A stretch of 64,000 nt of DNA from Aspidiotus rigidus (taxonomy: Eukaryota; Arthropoda; Insecta; Hemiptera; Diaspididae), in NCBI GenBank assembly GCA_035079385.1, contig JAVHKY010000018.1, positions 2,542,001 to 2,606,000 of the forward strand, given 5' to 3'. The notes under the pieces are model-generated. The model had not been told where the DNA came from. It ran no database searches and saw nothing but the letters and a program-made list of their open reading frames with translations. The translations under genes were made by a program, and so were the position numbers. Positions within the stretch are counted from its first letter, which is position 1. Each line of letters opens with the position of its first letter. This document shows positions 27,061 to 37,599 of the stretch, piece after piece.

Positions 27061-27649
27061 AGGCGAACGAGCGAAATCTGTTTATTAAATAGAACATACA
27101 CGATTAATTTTATTTACTTTAATTTTATTTATGTGTGGTTATTAAAAATAATATAAAAAAATTATTTTATTGATTAAATAAAATTTTGGTTGATAATAAA
27201 TCAATATTTTAATTAATAAATAAATTTAAATTTTTCAAAATAATATCAACTCTTGAAATTTCTAATAAAATCTAAAATCTCATCAAAAATATTAATATCA
27301 ATATAAAATAAAAATTTTATAAAACTAAAATTATTAAATATATGTAATTATATTTATTAATTGAATTAAAATAGAAATAATAAATATAAATATTTCTATA
27401 AGAATTCAAATCAAATATAACAAATAAATTTAAATTATTGATTAAAATTTTTATCATTATATAAAATTATTAACAATAATTTAATTAATTGAAAGAATAT
27501 AATTTCTAAGGAAATGAGTTCATAATTAATTTCAAAAATTGACAATTAAAAATTATGGTCGAATATTCCCATTTTTTATAGAAATTCAACACTATATGAT
27601 TTTTATTTTAATATTTATAAATTCTAAATTAAAATTTTTAATTAAAAAT

Positions 27650-27825
27650 AACATTAAATTTTCCAATTCATTGAATTGACGGGCAATATGTACATATTAA
27701 GATTCAATAATTTTAATCTAATTTAAATCTAATTTTAAATCTTTAATTCTTATAATTAAATTTAAATCAATTTTAAAAAATTATATTTTTTTTTTAAATT
27801 ATAAAAAATATTAAATTTAATTTAT
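27650..27825 (-). pseudogene. rrnS: 12S rRNA 3' fragment, second copy with an internal deletion
   Basis: It repeats the copy at 28178-28400: the decoding block lies at 27678-27694 (minus strand ATGTACATATTGCCCGTC) and the helix 45 segment at about 27652-27669. About 25-30 bp between them, including the AAGTCGAAACATAG segment, are missing compared with the other copy. The decoding block here has GCCCGTC, closer to the universal form than ACCCGTC in the other copy, so the two copies have diverged from each other. Confidence 0.75.
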
Positions 27826-28177
27826 TAAAGATGAAAATAATAAAAATTTATAAAACTAAAATTAATAAAATAATATGTAATTATATTTATTAATTGAATT
27901 AAATATAGAAATGATAAATATAAATATTTCTATAAAAATTCAAATTGAATATAACAAATAAATTTAAATTATTGATTAAAATTTTTAATCATGATATAAA
28001 TTATTAACAATAATTTAATTGATTGAAAGAATATAATTTCGAGGAAATTAGTTTATAATTAATTTCAAAAATTGACAATTTGAAATTATGGTTGAATATT
28101 CCCATTTTTCATAGAAATTTAACACTATGATTTTTATTTTAGTATTTCTAAATTCTAAATTTAAATTTAATTAAAAA

Positions 28178-28400
28178 TAACATTAAATTTTCCAATTTAA
28201 TAACTATGTTTCGACTTATTCAATAATTTTGAATTGACGGGTAATATGTACATATTAAAATTCAATTTTAATATAATTTTAAATCTAATTTTAAACCTTT
28301 AATTCTTAAAATTAAATTAAAATCAATTTTAAAAAATTATATATATTTTTTTAATTATAAAAAATATTGAATTTAATTTAAAAATTTAAAATCAATATAA
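28178..28400 (-). pseudogene. rrnS: 12S rRNA (rrnS) 3' fragment, complete copy of the decoding and helix 45 region
   Basis: On the minus strand, 28236-28252 gives ATGTACATATTACCCGTC, equivalent to the universal GTACACACCGCCCGTC. It is followed (lower coordinates) by AATAAGTCGAAACATAGT, equivalent to AAGTCGTAACAxxGT. At 28180-28200 comes TTAAATTGGAAAATTTAA, the helix 45 stem-loop with the dimethyl-A loop GGAA. This order and spacing are specific to small-subunit rRNA 3' ends. The 5' bulk of the gene is missing, so it is a pseudogene in the nucleus. Confidence 0.8.
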
Positions 28401-28414
28401 AAATCAATTATTAT

Positions 28415-29035
28415 TCATGCTATAGATCTTACATGCAGTATAGTAGACATGAAATATGATCATCTATTTAATAAGATTCTTTCCGTGATTAATTATACTA
28501 TAATGGTCAAACAATTGGCACTATTAAGCAATGATGAACTTATATTTTACATGTCGGTAGCTTGGCAGGTGCATAGATAGTTATGCCATCTATTTGGATC
28601 TTCCCGAAGACTAATATTTTCTCTCAGCATGTTGTTCACGCTACATTTAAATATCGACCACCCCATTGCAAATACTTTCTCTCATTTTATCAACTTTTAC
28701 CGACTTTAGGAGGTATTACAGACGTATGCGCGGTGGAATTTTTGGTATGTGATATTTTCAAAGGATATACGGATCACGATTTTAACATTGGTTCAAATTT
28801 ATATATCTTCTTCTATATATAATGTATATGTGTGTACCATTATTATTTTTGTGCACGAATGTTCTCTGTCGGTAATCCCGAGCAGCTAACAAAGTGAGCT
28901 TTGAGTTTTTTTCTTATGTACAGTTAGTTGTGAAAGTTCTAATACGCTCTGATCACACGCTCTCGGCGATTAAACGTACGTGCTAAAATTCCTGCATCTT
29001 GTATAACTTTTTCAACACAGTAGAAAGTATCCTGA
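28415..29035. other. gene-less stretch
   Basis: AT-rich sequence with one 79-codon frame (28583-28822, +) that has no recognisable motif. No repeat is seen. Confidence 0.45.
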
Positions 29036-29094
29036 TGAACCATATCGACCGTTAATTTGACGGAGAGAAAGATACACGAGTAAAAATTACCCCA

Positions 29095-29253
29095 TATTGA
29101 GCAAAAAGCGGACAGAATTGGCGCGAAGTAAATGTTGTCCATACAAAGTACCAGAAATTATCCTAATTCCGTCAGGGTACATCTGGATCACTTTTGGGAT
29201 TGGGACGAACGATTTTTCACTTCGCGGCAATTCTGTCCGCTTTTTACTCAATA
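29095..29253. mobile_element. 159 bp MITE-like element with 35 bp terminal inverted repeats
   Basis: TATTGAGCAAAAAGCGGACA begins the left arm (29095-29129). The right arm (29219-29253) is its reverse complement with two mismatches over 35 bp. Both ends are TA, which fits a TA target-site duplication of the Tc1/mariner superfamily; the superfamily is inferred from that alone. The 89 bp interior does not code for anything. It splits a copy of the TCGAC-rich repeat, so it inserted later than that repeat. Confidence 0.7.
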
Positions 29254-29648
29254 GTTGGGATAACTTTTACTCTACCTTTTTCTCCGTACTTCGATTCATT
29301 TGCCAAGTCGATTTCGAGTCAACTTCTCTAAATGTTTTTGGTGACAGGGAATCGTCTGCCTTGTTGTGACGGTTAACGGTCTCTTTATAATTCTCTGGAA
29401 ACGCACGCTGGTCGATTTAGAATCGATCCTAATCGACGACGATCTGGAGTCGATTTCCAGAATACTTTTCTGCCCACTCCCTCTCTCACCCTGTAGAATT
29501 GCGTATGTTTGGTAGCTTCACAACTCGCGTACAGATTCCGTAGTCATGATCATAATTATAATGATTACTCACATGAATAAATTTCAAACTTTTGGAATGA
29601 ACATGAACTATAAAAGGTATTTCTTGTATTTTTGAGACTGAGTACCAT

Positions 29649-29849
29649 ATTTACCGTTTTTCGATATTATTTCTCATTATTGTGCGATACTCATATTTAA
29701 TTCCCGCGCTTCATCTCGACAGGCAAGTATACCTTCTCGCGCGTTGAAATTTTGTAGCTCGATAAGATACCTTACGCGTTGCAACAATGCGCGGTAACTA
29801 AACATAAGTATTGTACAATATTGAGAGGTAATATCGAAAAACGGTGAAT
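29649..29849. repeat. 200 bp imperfect inverted repeat
   Basis: The left arm at 29649-29700 contains TTACCGTTTTTCGATATTAT. The right arm at 29798-29849 contains GTAATATCGAAAAACGGTGAA, its reverse complement. Pairing continues inward with mismatches over about 52 bp, then CCCGCGC faces GCGCGG. A 97-codon frame on the minus strand (29677-29970) overlaps it and is likely chance. It is either a MITE or a long hairpin that could yield double-stranded RNA if transcribed. Confidence 0.6.
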
Positions 29850-30309
29850 GGCATGCTACTAAGCGTCGAAAATACGTCTCTTCTGGTAGTTCATGTTCAC
29901 TCCAACAGTTTGAAATTTGTTCATGTGTGTTGTCATTCAGAATCCCAATAATACTCGACCAGCGTATCAATGGTCAAATCAACGGAATTTCGACGTCGAT
30001 TTTCAGTCGAAATGAAAATCTTCCTCATTTGCCACGTAGATTTCGAGTCAACTTCTCTTCATAATTGTTGTCGACCGAAAATCGAATGCTTCGTGCGACG
30101 CTCAACAGTCTTTTTGTATTTTTCTGAAAATACACTTCGGTCGATTTAGACAGAGTTCTTCCCCAGTCTCTGGCCTTCTGAACTCGGATCTTGGCCGAGA
30201 CTATCATCAGTACCCCTCAATCGACAAGAAATCAGGCTGTTGGAACTCGGTCTAAAAAATATTGTCCATCGATGATTCGTCAGCCAGACTCGAAACCGGT
30301 CGTAGTTCT

Positions 30310-33300
30310 GTTTTAATTACTTTACCTGTCGGTGAATTTTTCAATGAATCTTTTCCATTTTGAATGGCTCATAAATTTGAGGATGCTTTACAATTTTGAA
30401 GAAGGGCTTGGAAATATATAAGACAAAAAGACAAGAGTTTATTTGGAGGAATATTCTTCCAGAATTAAGTTTGAAACCATGTACGGTAACGTAGCGATTT
30501 GCTCTTTATTTAAACATCTCTTTTCTCAATATTTTTCCAATGTCAAATGAATCATTGTTCTAATAGGGAGGCGGGGATACAAGGATAATTCCTAATCCAG
30601 AGTTTCTGCAGAATATAAGAAGAGAATGACCTCGCTTAATTTTCAACTCATTATAATTCAGGAATAGTAATCAAAAAATAATATATCAAGCAAAAACGCA
30701 AAATTTTTGATACACGTCACCGATGAAGTTGAAAAGAAGGATGAGGAAATTGAAATTTTTACTCCCACATAATGAGCGAGAGAACACTAACATAAGTTCT
30801 TCGAGGGGAAGGAAAAAAAAAGAGAATCGAAGAGAAGAATTAAGTTCAGAAAGGAATAATTTATTAGTTGGCATGCCGAAAACGATGGCTACACTAAAGA
30901 CGGGCCCGGAGAGTAGCGGGTGAAATGAAATTTTCAAAAGGGAAAACGACCAGTTGTTGGCAAAAGCTCGTTCGTTAACTGATGCTTGCCTCCCTTCCGC
31001 ACTTCGCCAACGTTCACATTAGTTCTCACCGAGGGTATAAAGACTATGTACTATTGTCTATCGATTATTAATGGCGAGAAAGTACCCCTCATGAACGTTC
31101 TCGCTTTTGCAAATTCTTATTTTCTATCGTTCGTCGTTTCCCTTATTATTGATTTTTTTTTTTTATTCGTTCATTTATTCAGAATCAGGAATACGAGCTA
31201 GGCGTACATGTAGGCGATCTCGATCTTTCGTACGATAATTATAAGGAAATCAATCATGTGCGACAATACAGTATAGGCCGAAACAAATCTCTGATGTATA
31301 TTGCGGTATTGAATTACTTATACGTTAGGTGGATGTTGTTGGCGATGACCCCAAGATTTTGATAGACCAGGGAGGCGAAAAGGGAGCTAAATGGTTATTT
31401 TCCGCGCATTAAACTCGGTCGGTCATTCATTCGCTCGTTCATGTCCGCGGAGGGCTCTTAACTCTGTCTATATACACGTGTACATGGTTAAAGCGCATAA
31501 GGCAAGAAAAGGAAAAAAATCAACGAGCGCTTATCTGACGAGCCAGCACAAGACCGAAGACACGTATCACAATCGAGTGCGCGGACCCCGTTCTAGAATG
31601 TGACCGCGGGTCGAGTATCTTCACATTCAGTCAGGGTTGGCTAAGGTGGGTTTAAAATAATCAGGGACGATGCTGGCACGTACCCTTCTCAACTTTGCAC
31701 CTCATTTGCTGTTTAATAAATAATACCGTCGAACGATCGTGCGTATTGTTACTATATTTTTCTTTATGTATAGCTTGAATACATCGGGTATATATGCCGG
31801 CAGGAAGACCCCTGTGCGCGCTCACTTGACGCCCGAATTCGGTATACGGTATCATTTCCGTGTACGGAGTTTAATTATAAAGAGCCGTACGTCTAGGTGG
31901 TTACTTTTATTATATTATTTCACTGTCGCGCGTTATTCGCTCGCGTGGTGTATGTATTCCTCTTCTGTTCGCTCTATCCAAATGTTTACATTATTCGTAC
32001 ACCCCTATGAAATTACCGGTGAGGATTATTCTGAATGATGTCACGATTGGATCAAGGACCGAAATTCGTCCACGTAGAGAATTCTTGAAGATTTGTGAGA
32101 TGTAGTGTCTTCTGGGTAAAGGCTCGCTGAAGGAATTTGGACGACTTTAAAAACAAAATTGAATAAGTACAATCTGCTGGATTGGTAGTTCCGAAAGTAC
32201 AATGCCAATAAAGTCGATCAACTCCTCTATGGTTTTACATTGGTAATTCTATCAGATTTTCAACAGTCTTCGAATGATATTTTCATTTCGTTTCGAGATA
32301 AGTCGATGAAATGGCATGCCTCGTCACAATTTCTTTTCCCCAAATCTCTTCCACAGTGGTGCAACACGTTTCAATCGAATATAGAACACAAAAGAACACG
32401 ACTCGGGTATCTTTGTTTTTTTGTTTTCTATATTCTTCATCTTTACTGTGGAAATTGGTGGTTCGTGAAAGCGAAATCGGTATCTATCCATTTCTCTCAA
32501 ATATTTCCAGACTTCCCGCCTCACGTATACCATGAAAAGATTTCTCGTATCACTATACTATCAAAATCAGCTTTCCCTTCCATCTGAAATTTCAGTCGTT
32601 TGTCATTTTATCACCAGGGTGTATCCCGATGATACATTTTGACTTGTTCTTCCAACCCTAAATTGACTCCAAATCGTTGAATTTGTGCCATTGGTTCTTT
32701 ACTTGATATAGAGAGTGTAGTTTCTATTTGCACGCAATGTACGTTAGGTAGCATGCACCTGAGAATTATAGTAAAACTAACTATGCAAGGGTTGCTGGAG
32801 AAAGAGTCCTGTAACAGGATTATCGAAACGTTTCAATTTAGAATGACATAGGTCCGCGAATTCGCGAGTACCGTAAAATCGAAAAGGGTTTTTCTGCTGG
32901 CCACCCTTGAAATTCAGCATTTGATCGCAAGATGTTCTGGAATTTAACAAGAAGGAAATCTGGGTTACAATGTGTACACAAATAGTTATACTCCTAGACC
33001 TCACTGTTTCCATCGCCCAAGGACTCTCCAAGTTCTGTATCTTCAGGAAACTCATCAGTGGGTCATCTTCCTGTCGTATGACCCTCAAACTTGTGGCCTT
33101 CAATTCTTTTATTCATAAATTATGATCCACGTTCCTATGGATTGTACCAATTTTGACCAGGAAGTTGACTTTCTTGAATCTCTAAGTTTAACCACATTGA
33201 AACTAAGTTTAACCACATTGAAAATGCCTCGAGGGAAAAAATATCAACGGGTAGGTCGTAATTGTGTGGAAAAGTCGTAGCAACGCGTGAGTGTCAAGAA

Positions 33301-33690
33301 AATTAGTATTAAACTGACTTATTCGATTCGTTTATCCTTCGTCTAGAAAGTTGATTTACCTAAAACAGATATATTTACTCTGTTATAGATCATTTGTGCC
33401 AAGGCAAAGATTCTCACCTCCGCCCTCCCCTGCTACCTTTGGGTTGTAAAAAGAGTCAAATGGATCAAGCTACCCTACCTATGAAAATTTTTTCGTGAGA
33501 AAGGGACACACACTTTGCTCTCCTCCCTGTCTGTGATAATTGACTACAGGCGTGCTGCTTGGTCACTATTTAGAGACTTGGTTACTTTTTTAATTGTTAG
33601 TCACTAAAAGTCACTTTTTTCATCACTACTGCAATGACCTAGAAGAAATATTCTCTTGTTGCACCGTAGCAATTTTCAGTATCATTTAAA
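30310..33690. other. gene-less stretch
   Basis: No recognisable gene. 31300-32040 is CpG-richer and non-repetitive. A short tandem duplication (CTAAGTTTAACCACATTGAAA, twice) lies at about 33180-33225. Frames of 108-115 codons at 32240-32587 (+) and 32777-33103 (-) carry no known motif. Confidence 0.5.
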
Positions 33691-33699
33691 CAATTACCG

Positions 33700-35340
33700 T
33701 TTAATATTGTGTTTGCTCTGAGAGACATATAAATTTTGTAAAATTGACATGATGCAAAAATAAATAGGTATTTTTGTGTGGCAGGAAAATATTTTTGCTA
33801 CTCGCAGCATAAAGCGTTGTTAAAAAATGGCTTTTATTAATATCACAATAAAGATACTTGTTTGTGCAGTGTGTCTTCACTTGCACATATGAACCAAAAA
33901 ACGCGAGTTGCCCAGAAGTCATCTGTCTTTTAGCTTGAAGTGTTCAGCTTTGAAGAGTGAAATGAGATATTGAATTAAAGGAAATTTTATAAGGAACAAT
34001 TGTTGTGTGTCTGTATTTTCTGCTAGGAAGCATATTTTTCGGGAAAAATAAGAAAAAACTAGAATTTATTGTGTTTTTACTTGTACGTATGAATCGAAAA
34101 ATGGAATTGACCAGAAGTTATCTTATCTTCTAGCTTAAAGTGTTCAACTTCGAGGAGTTAAATAAGGTATCAAATTAAAGGAAATTTTATAAGGAACAAT
34201 TTTTGTGTCTGTATTTTTTGCTAGGAAGCATATTTTTCAGGAAAAATGAGAACTAGAATTTGTTTCTCTTCACTTGTACACATGAACCAAAAAACGGAGT
34301 TTCTCCGAAGTCATCTTGTCTGTGGCTTGAAGTGATCAACTTCAAGGGGTCAATTATGGTATCAAATTGAAGGAAAATTTTTTGAGGAACAATTTTTGTG
34401 CACCTATATTTTTTGCTAGGAAGCATATTTTTCCAGAAAAAAACCGAATTAATCGTGTTTTCACTTGTACGTATGAATCAGAAAATGGAGTTGCCCAGAA
34501 GTTATCTTGTTTTTTAGCGCATCGAATTAAAGGAAATTTTATAAAGAACAATTTTTGTGTGTCTGTATTTTCTGCTAGGAAGCATATTTTTGGGAAAAAT
34601 AAGAAAAAAACAGAATTTATTGTGTTTTTACTTGTACGAGTACGTATTATGAATCGAAAAATGGAATTGACCAAAAGTTATCTTGTCTTCTAGCTTAAAG
34701 TGTTCAACTCGAGGAGTCAAATAAGGTATCGAATTAAAGGAAATTTTATAAGGAACAATTTTTGTGTGTATGTATTTTTTGCTAGGAAGCATATTTTTCG
34801 GGAAAAATAAGAAAAAACCAGAATTTATTGTGTTTTTACTTGTACGTATAAATCGAAAAATGGAATTGACCAAAAGTTATCTTGTCTTCTAGCTCAAAGT
34901 GTTCAACTTCGAGGAGTAAAATGAGGGGTCGAATTGAAAGAAATTTTATAAGGAAAAATTTTTGTGTGTGTGTATTTTTTGCTAGGAAGCATATTTTTCG
35001 GGAAAAATGGAGAAAACTAGATTTTTTTTGTCTTCACTTGTACAAATGAACCCAAAAAACGGAGTTGCTCCAAAGTCATCTTGTCTCTGGCTTGAAGTGA
35101 TCAACATCGAGGGGTCAATCATGGTATCAAATTGAAGGAAAATTTTTTGAGGAACAATTTTTGTGCATCTATATTTTTTGCTAGGAAGCATATTTTTCCA
35201 GAAAAAAACAGAATTAATCGTGTTTTCACCTGTACGTATAAATCAGAAAATGGAGTTGCCTAGAAGTTATCTTGTTTTTTAGCGCATCGAATTAAAGGAA
35301 ATTTTATAAAGAAACAATTTCATATTTCTGGCGAAAACTT
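33700..35340. repeat. satellite array, ~200 bp unit, about eight units
   Basis: The phrase GCTAGGAAGCATATTTTT starts at 34022, 34220, 34415, 34574, 34781, 34981 and 35180. The spacing is 198, 195, 159, 207, 200 and 199 bp, and a diverged unit lies before the first. Each unit carries a CACTTGTACGTATGAATC-like segment, a GTTATCTTGTCTTCTAGC-like segment and AAGGAAATTTTATAAGGAAC. The units at 34220 and 34981 resemble each other (GAACCAAAAAACGGAGTT type), as do those at 34415 and 35180 (TTTTTTAGCGCATCGAATT type). So a multi-unit block of about 761-765 bp was duplicated. Overlapping long frames on both strands are by-products of the repeat. Confidence 0.9.
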
Positions 35341-35344
35341 AGAA

Positions 35345-36240
35345 AAACCAAAATTTTACCTACGTTTCGGTCCCCGTAAGCTATTTGGGCGTCTACGAGT
35401 GGTAAACTTTGTACAGACTACCTTAAGGAACAAATTCTAGGAGAAAAAAATCTTTGTTCCTAACTTCGTCCAAATTGAGGTCCTATTTTTCCTAGACTGA
35501 TTAAAATTGAGGTTATTGGAACTCATATTGAGCGAGTGAGATCAAAGTAGAGCACTGAAGTTGAGAAGTTGGGACACAACTGATGATGGGGTGACACCCG
35601 AAAGTACTCTTGCAAAAGCAGCTAATGAAGTAGATTTGTACACTTGAAAAACTTTTTCAATAAAATTGGGTGTTGAAAAAATGATAAGTTGTAAGAAAAA
35701 TTTCCCTTGACTAATTTGACAAAATTAGTCTTTTATTTGACCAATTTTTCTCTCCTAAAGTTGACTGAATTGTATGAGTAGGCTAGGCTTGTATATTAAT
35801 TTGTTTAGTATTTTTTATGGTCTTTCATAGTCACTTTTGTTCACTATCTCATTTCTATTTGGGGAATAATAAATTGAACGGAAGAGAAATGAGCTTTCAA
35901 CGGAAGAAATTGTAACCTAAGAATCCAAATTAACAGAAGAAAGATGAGCTTTCAATAAGCATAAAAATTCTCTTGATCACCCCTGCAGTAACGCTACCTC
36001 GTGAAGGTTTCATCGCTTCATGTGAGTTACTGTTAGCCAAAGTACCCTAACTTCAACATTCGTCACTTTACGACGTCACTGAAAGTCGGTTTAATCAGCT
36101 GATTGTTAACGTTTGTTTGTTATCTGAATGTATATGGATTTTTAAATCTGTCTTCGATTGTTGATTGAGCAAGTGTATGTGTGATGATTTGAACCTATCT
36201 TCGATCGTTGATTGAACAAATATATGTTTATCGTTTTTAT
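35345..36240. other. gene-less stretch with a small tandem duplication
   Basis: No gene. At about 36150-36230 a segment of about 50 bp with TCTTCGATTGTTGATTGAGCA is duplicated in tandem with changes. GACTAATTTGACAAAATTAGTC at about 35718-35739 is a short palindrome. Confidence 0.5.
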
Positions 36241-36243
36241 TAC

Positions 36244-37199
36244 CTACTAGCGGTTGGCGACGCGCCTCCGGCGCGCCTGACCGCTAGCTGTGTGTTGAGT
36301 AGATATCTGTGTTTTATAGGTATCTGTATCTTGTAGGTATGTGTGTTTTGTAGGTATCTTGGAATTCAGATGAATTTTTAAAAAAGAAACAGTGGAAAGA
36401 GTTTTGCAAAATTTACAACTATTCAGGTCAAAAATAAGAAAATAGACACCAAAAACTGCGACTGTACTTATAAAAATATATCAAAGTTCCGAGTCGCACA
36501 AAAATAAAATCACCAAATTAAATTTTTTACACACTAATTCACTTGAGAGCTGACTTAACGCGTGAAGCCTGTATTCATCGCAGCAGAATACAGACAAATC
36601 CATTGACATTTTGCCAGTCCCTAAGAAAACACACGGACAACAGGTAAAAAAAAGGGTAATTTCCGCTAGCCCATACGCAGTGCGCACCGTGTCTAGACAT
36701 TGGTTCTTGTCTGAGATACCGGATGTAAAATCCTTTATGTAGGTGTTTTTAAAACTGTGAATAAAATAACTTGCTTAGTATGGAAGTACAGCGAATACTG
36801 TAGTCACAAAATTTCCTCCTAAAAATCTGGAACCGGGCTCATTCGAAAGGAAATTACAGGGGCTACAATTTTTGTTCTCTTCAATTTTTCATAAAAATGA
36901 GTTATACTCGAGTTATCACAATAATTCAATTCTCGAAACTGCGCCACTCAACGCGCGTAGGTCTAAGGTACATGGCAAGCTACACCACCACGTTTTTTTA
37001 TATTGAAAAAAGTCATTGTTTTCGCCCTTTTTTAAAATTACTCAGCACCTCCCCGTCAAATTTTTATTTTTATGAGTCTATGTGCTGCTCTGAGATGAGG
37101 ACAATATATCCTGAAAGTTTGAAAGCGATCGGCCCAGTAGTTCTCGAGTTATAAACGGACAGGACGACAGACGGACAAACTTTCTGCTTTATATATTAG
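36244..37199. mobile_element. unclassified mobile element with GC-rich 5' hairpin
   Basis: The left end has CTAGCGGTTGGCG at 36247 and GACCGCTAG at 36279-36287, forming a GC-rich foldback with GGCGCGCC in its inner stem. The right end carries GGCCCAGTAGTTCTCGAG, then repeated GGACAGG/GACAGACGGAC motifs and TATATATTAGA. ATTAC occurs immediately before the left end (36239-36243) and after the right end (37200-37204), consistent with a 5 bp target-site duplication. No transposase or polymerase was recognised in the 956 bp, so it would be non-autonomous. Its superfamily is uncertain. Confidence 0.55.
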
Positions 37200-37241
37200 A
37201 TTACATTTTTAAATAATGGATGCAAAGCGGAAACGGTTGAA

Positions 37242-37310
37242 GACTTTGCTTTCATTTTTGAAGCGACTTTGCTTTCATTTTTGAAGCGACTTTGCTTTCA
37301 TTTTTGAAGC
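37242..37310 (+). repeat. three perfect 23 bp tandem repeats
   Basis: The unit beginning GACTTTGCTTTCATTTTTGA occurs three times without any difference at 37242, 37265 and 37288. Lack of divergence implies recent expansion. It lies between the mobile element on its left and the transposase fragment on its right. Confidence 0.9.
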
Positions 37311-37375
37311 GGCACACTCGCACAATGTAGAATGGCAACCTACCATGTTACTCGGTGACACTTGCGATGCAATAA

Positions 37376-37588
37376 CTGCGGGGTTTAATTATCATCAACT
37401 TCGATGACCTTGGCGCCTCTACATGTACGTGTCCTACATTCCTAAAGAAATTGGTTTGCAAACATTGCCTTGGGATGAAGGTACGCTTCGGGCTAGTGCA
37501 AGTTCCTCGAGAGGCAAAGGCAATCCCTCTAGGTCAGAAGAGGAAGCGAGGGCGTCCTAAACAGGCGAGGCGCGCACTACTGTTATAG
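37376..37588 (+). pseudogene. C-terminal fragment of a MULE-like transposase with a SWIM zinc finger
   Basis: An uninterrupted frame of 70 codons without a start Met encodes CTCPTFLKKLVCKHCLGM, the CxC-x8-CxH signature of the SWIM zinc finger. It ends with LGQKRKRGRPKQARRALLL and a stop. SWIM fingers followed by a KRKRGRP tail are typical of the C-terminus of Mutator-like (MULE) transposases and their domesticated relatives. A TAA at 37373-37375 closes the frame upstream, and no DDE core was found in the preceding kilobase. I infer a truncated transposon remnant, although the intact SWIM motif is notable in such a decayed setting. Confidence 0.75.
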
Positions 37589-37599
37589 GAGAGAAGACT

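Larger units (their letters stand above)
27105..28410 (-). pseudogene. nuclear copy of mitochondrial DNA (NUMT) around the 12S rRNA 3' end
   Basis: Base composition drops abruptly to roughly one in ten G or C, then returns to normal at both sides. On the minus strand the sequence contains the universal small-subunit rRNA 3' block in mitochondrial form, ATGTACATATTACCCGTC, followed by AATAAGTCGAAACATAG and a helix-45 hairpin with its GGAAA loop. The rest is probably the adjoining A+T-rich control region; no tRNA or protein gene was identified in it. The insertion has an internal direct duplication: about 27290-27825 corresponds to about 27826-28382, with offsets of 533 to 558 bp. Confidence 0.8.
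29035..30310. repeat. TCGAC-rich dispersed repeat, with an internal duplication
   Basis: Segments at about 29290-29440 and 30010-30160 are diverged copies of one another. They share CATTTGCCA, then GATTTCGAGTCAACTTCTCT, then TTTTGT, and end in GGTCGATTTAGA. About 29500-29560 resembles the GTTTGGTGACTTCGC and GTAGTCAT phrases of the copies at 2957 and 59130. Two inverted-repeat elements (29095-29253 and 29649-29849) lie between or inside these segments. Confidence 0.55.

Noticed and set aside
29677..29970. 97-codon minus-strand frame with a WSS motif vaguely like hAT transposases
   Set aside because: The likeness is a few residues only, and the frame runs through the arms of an inverted repeat.
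34354..34693. Overlapping 106- and 108-codon frames on opposite strands
   Set aside because: Both run through the 200 bp satellite and repeat with it; no protein family matches.
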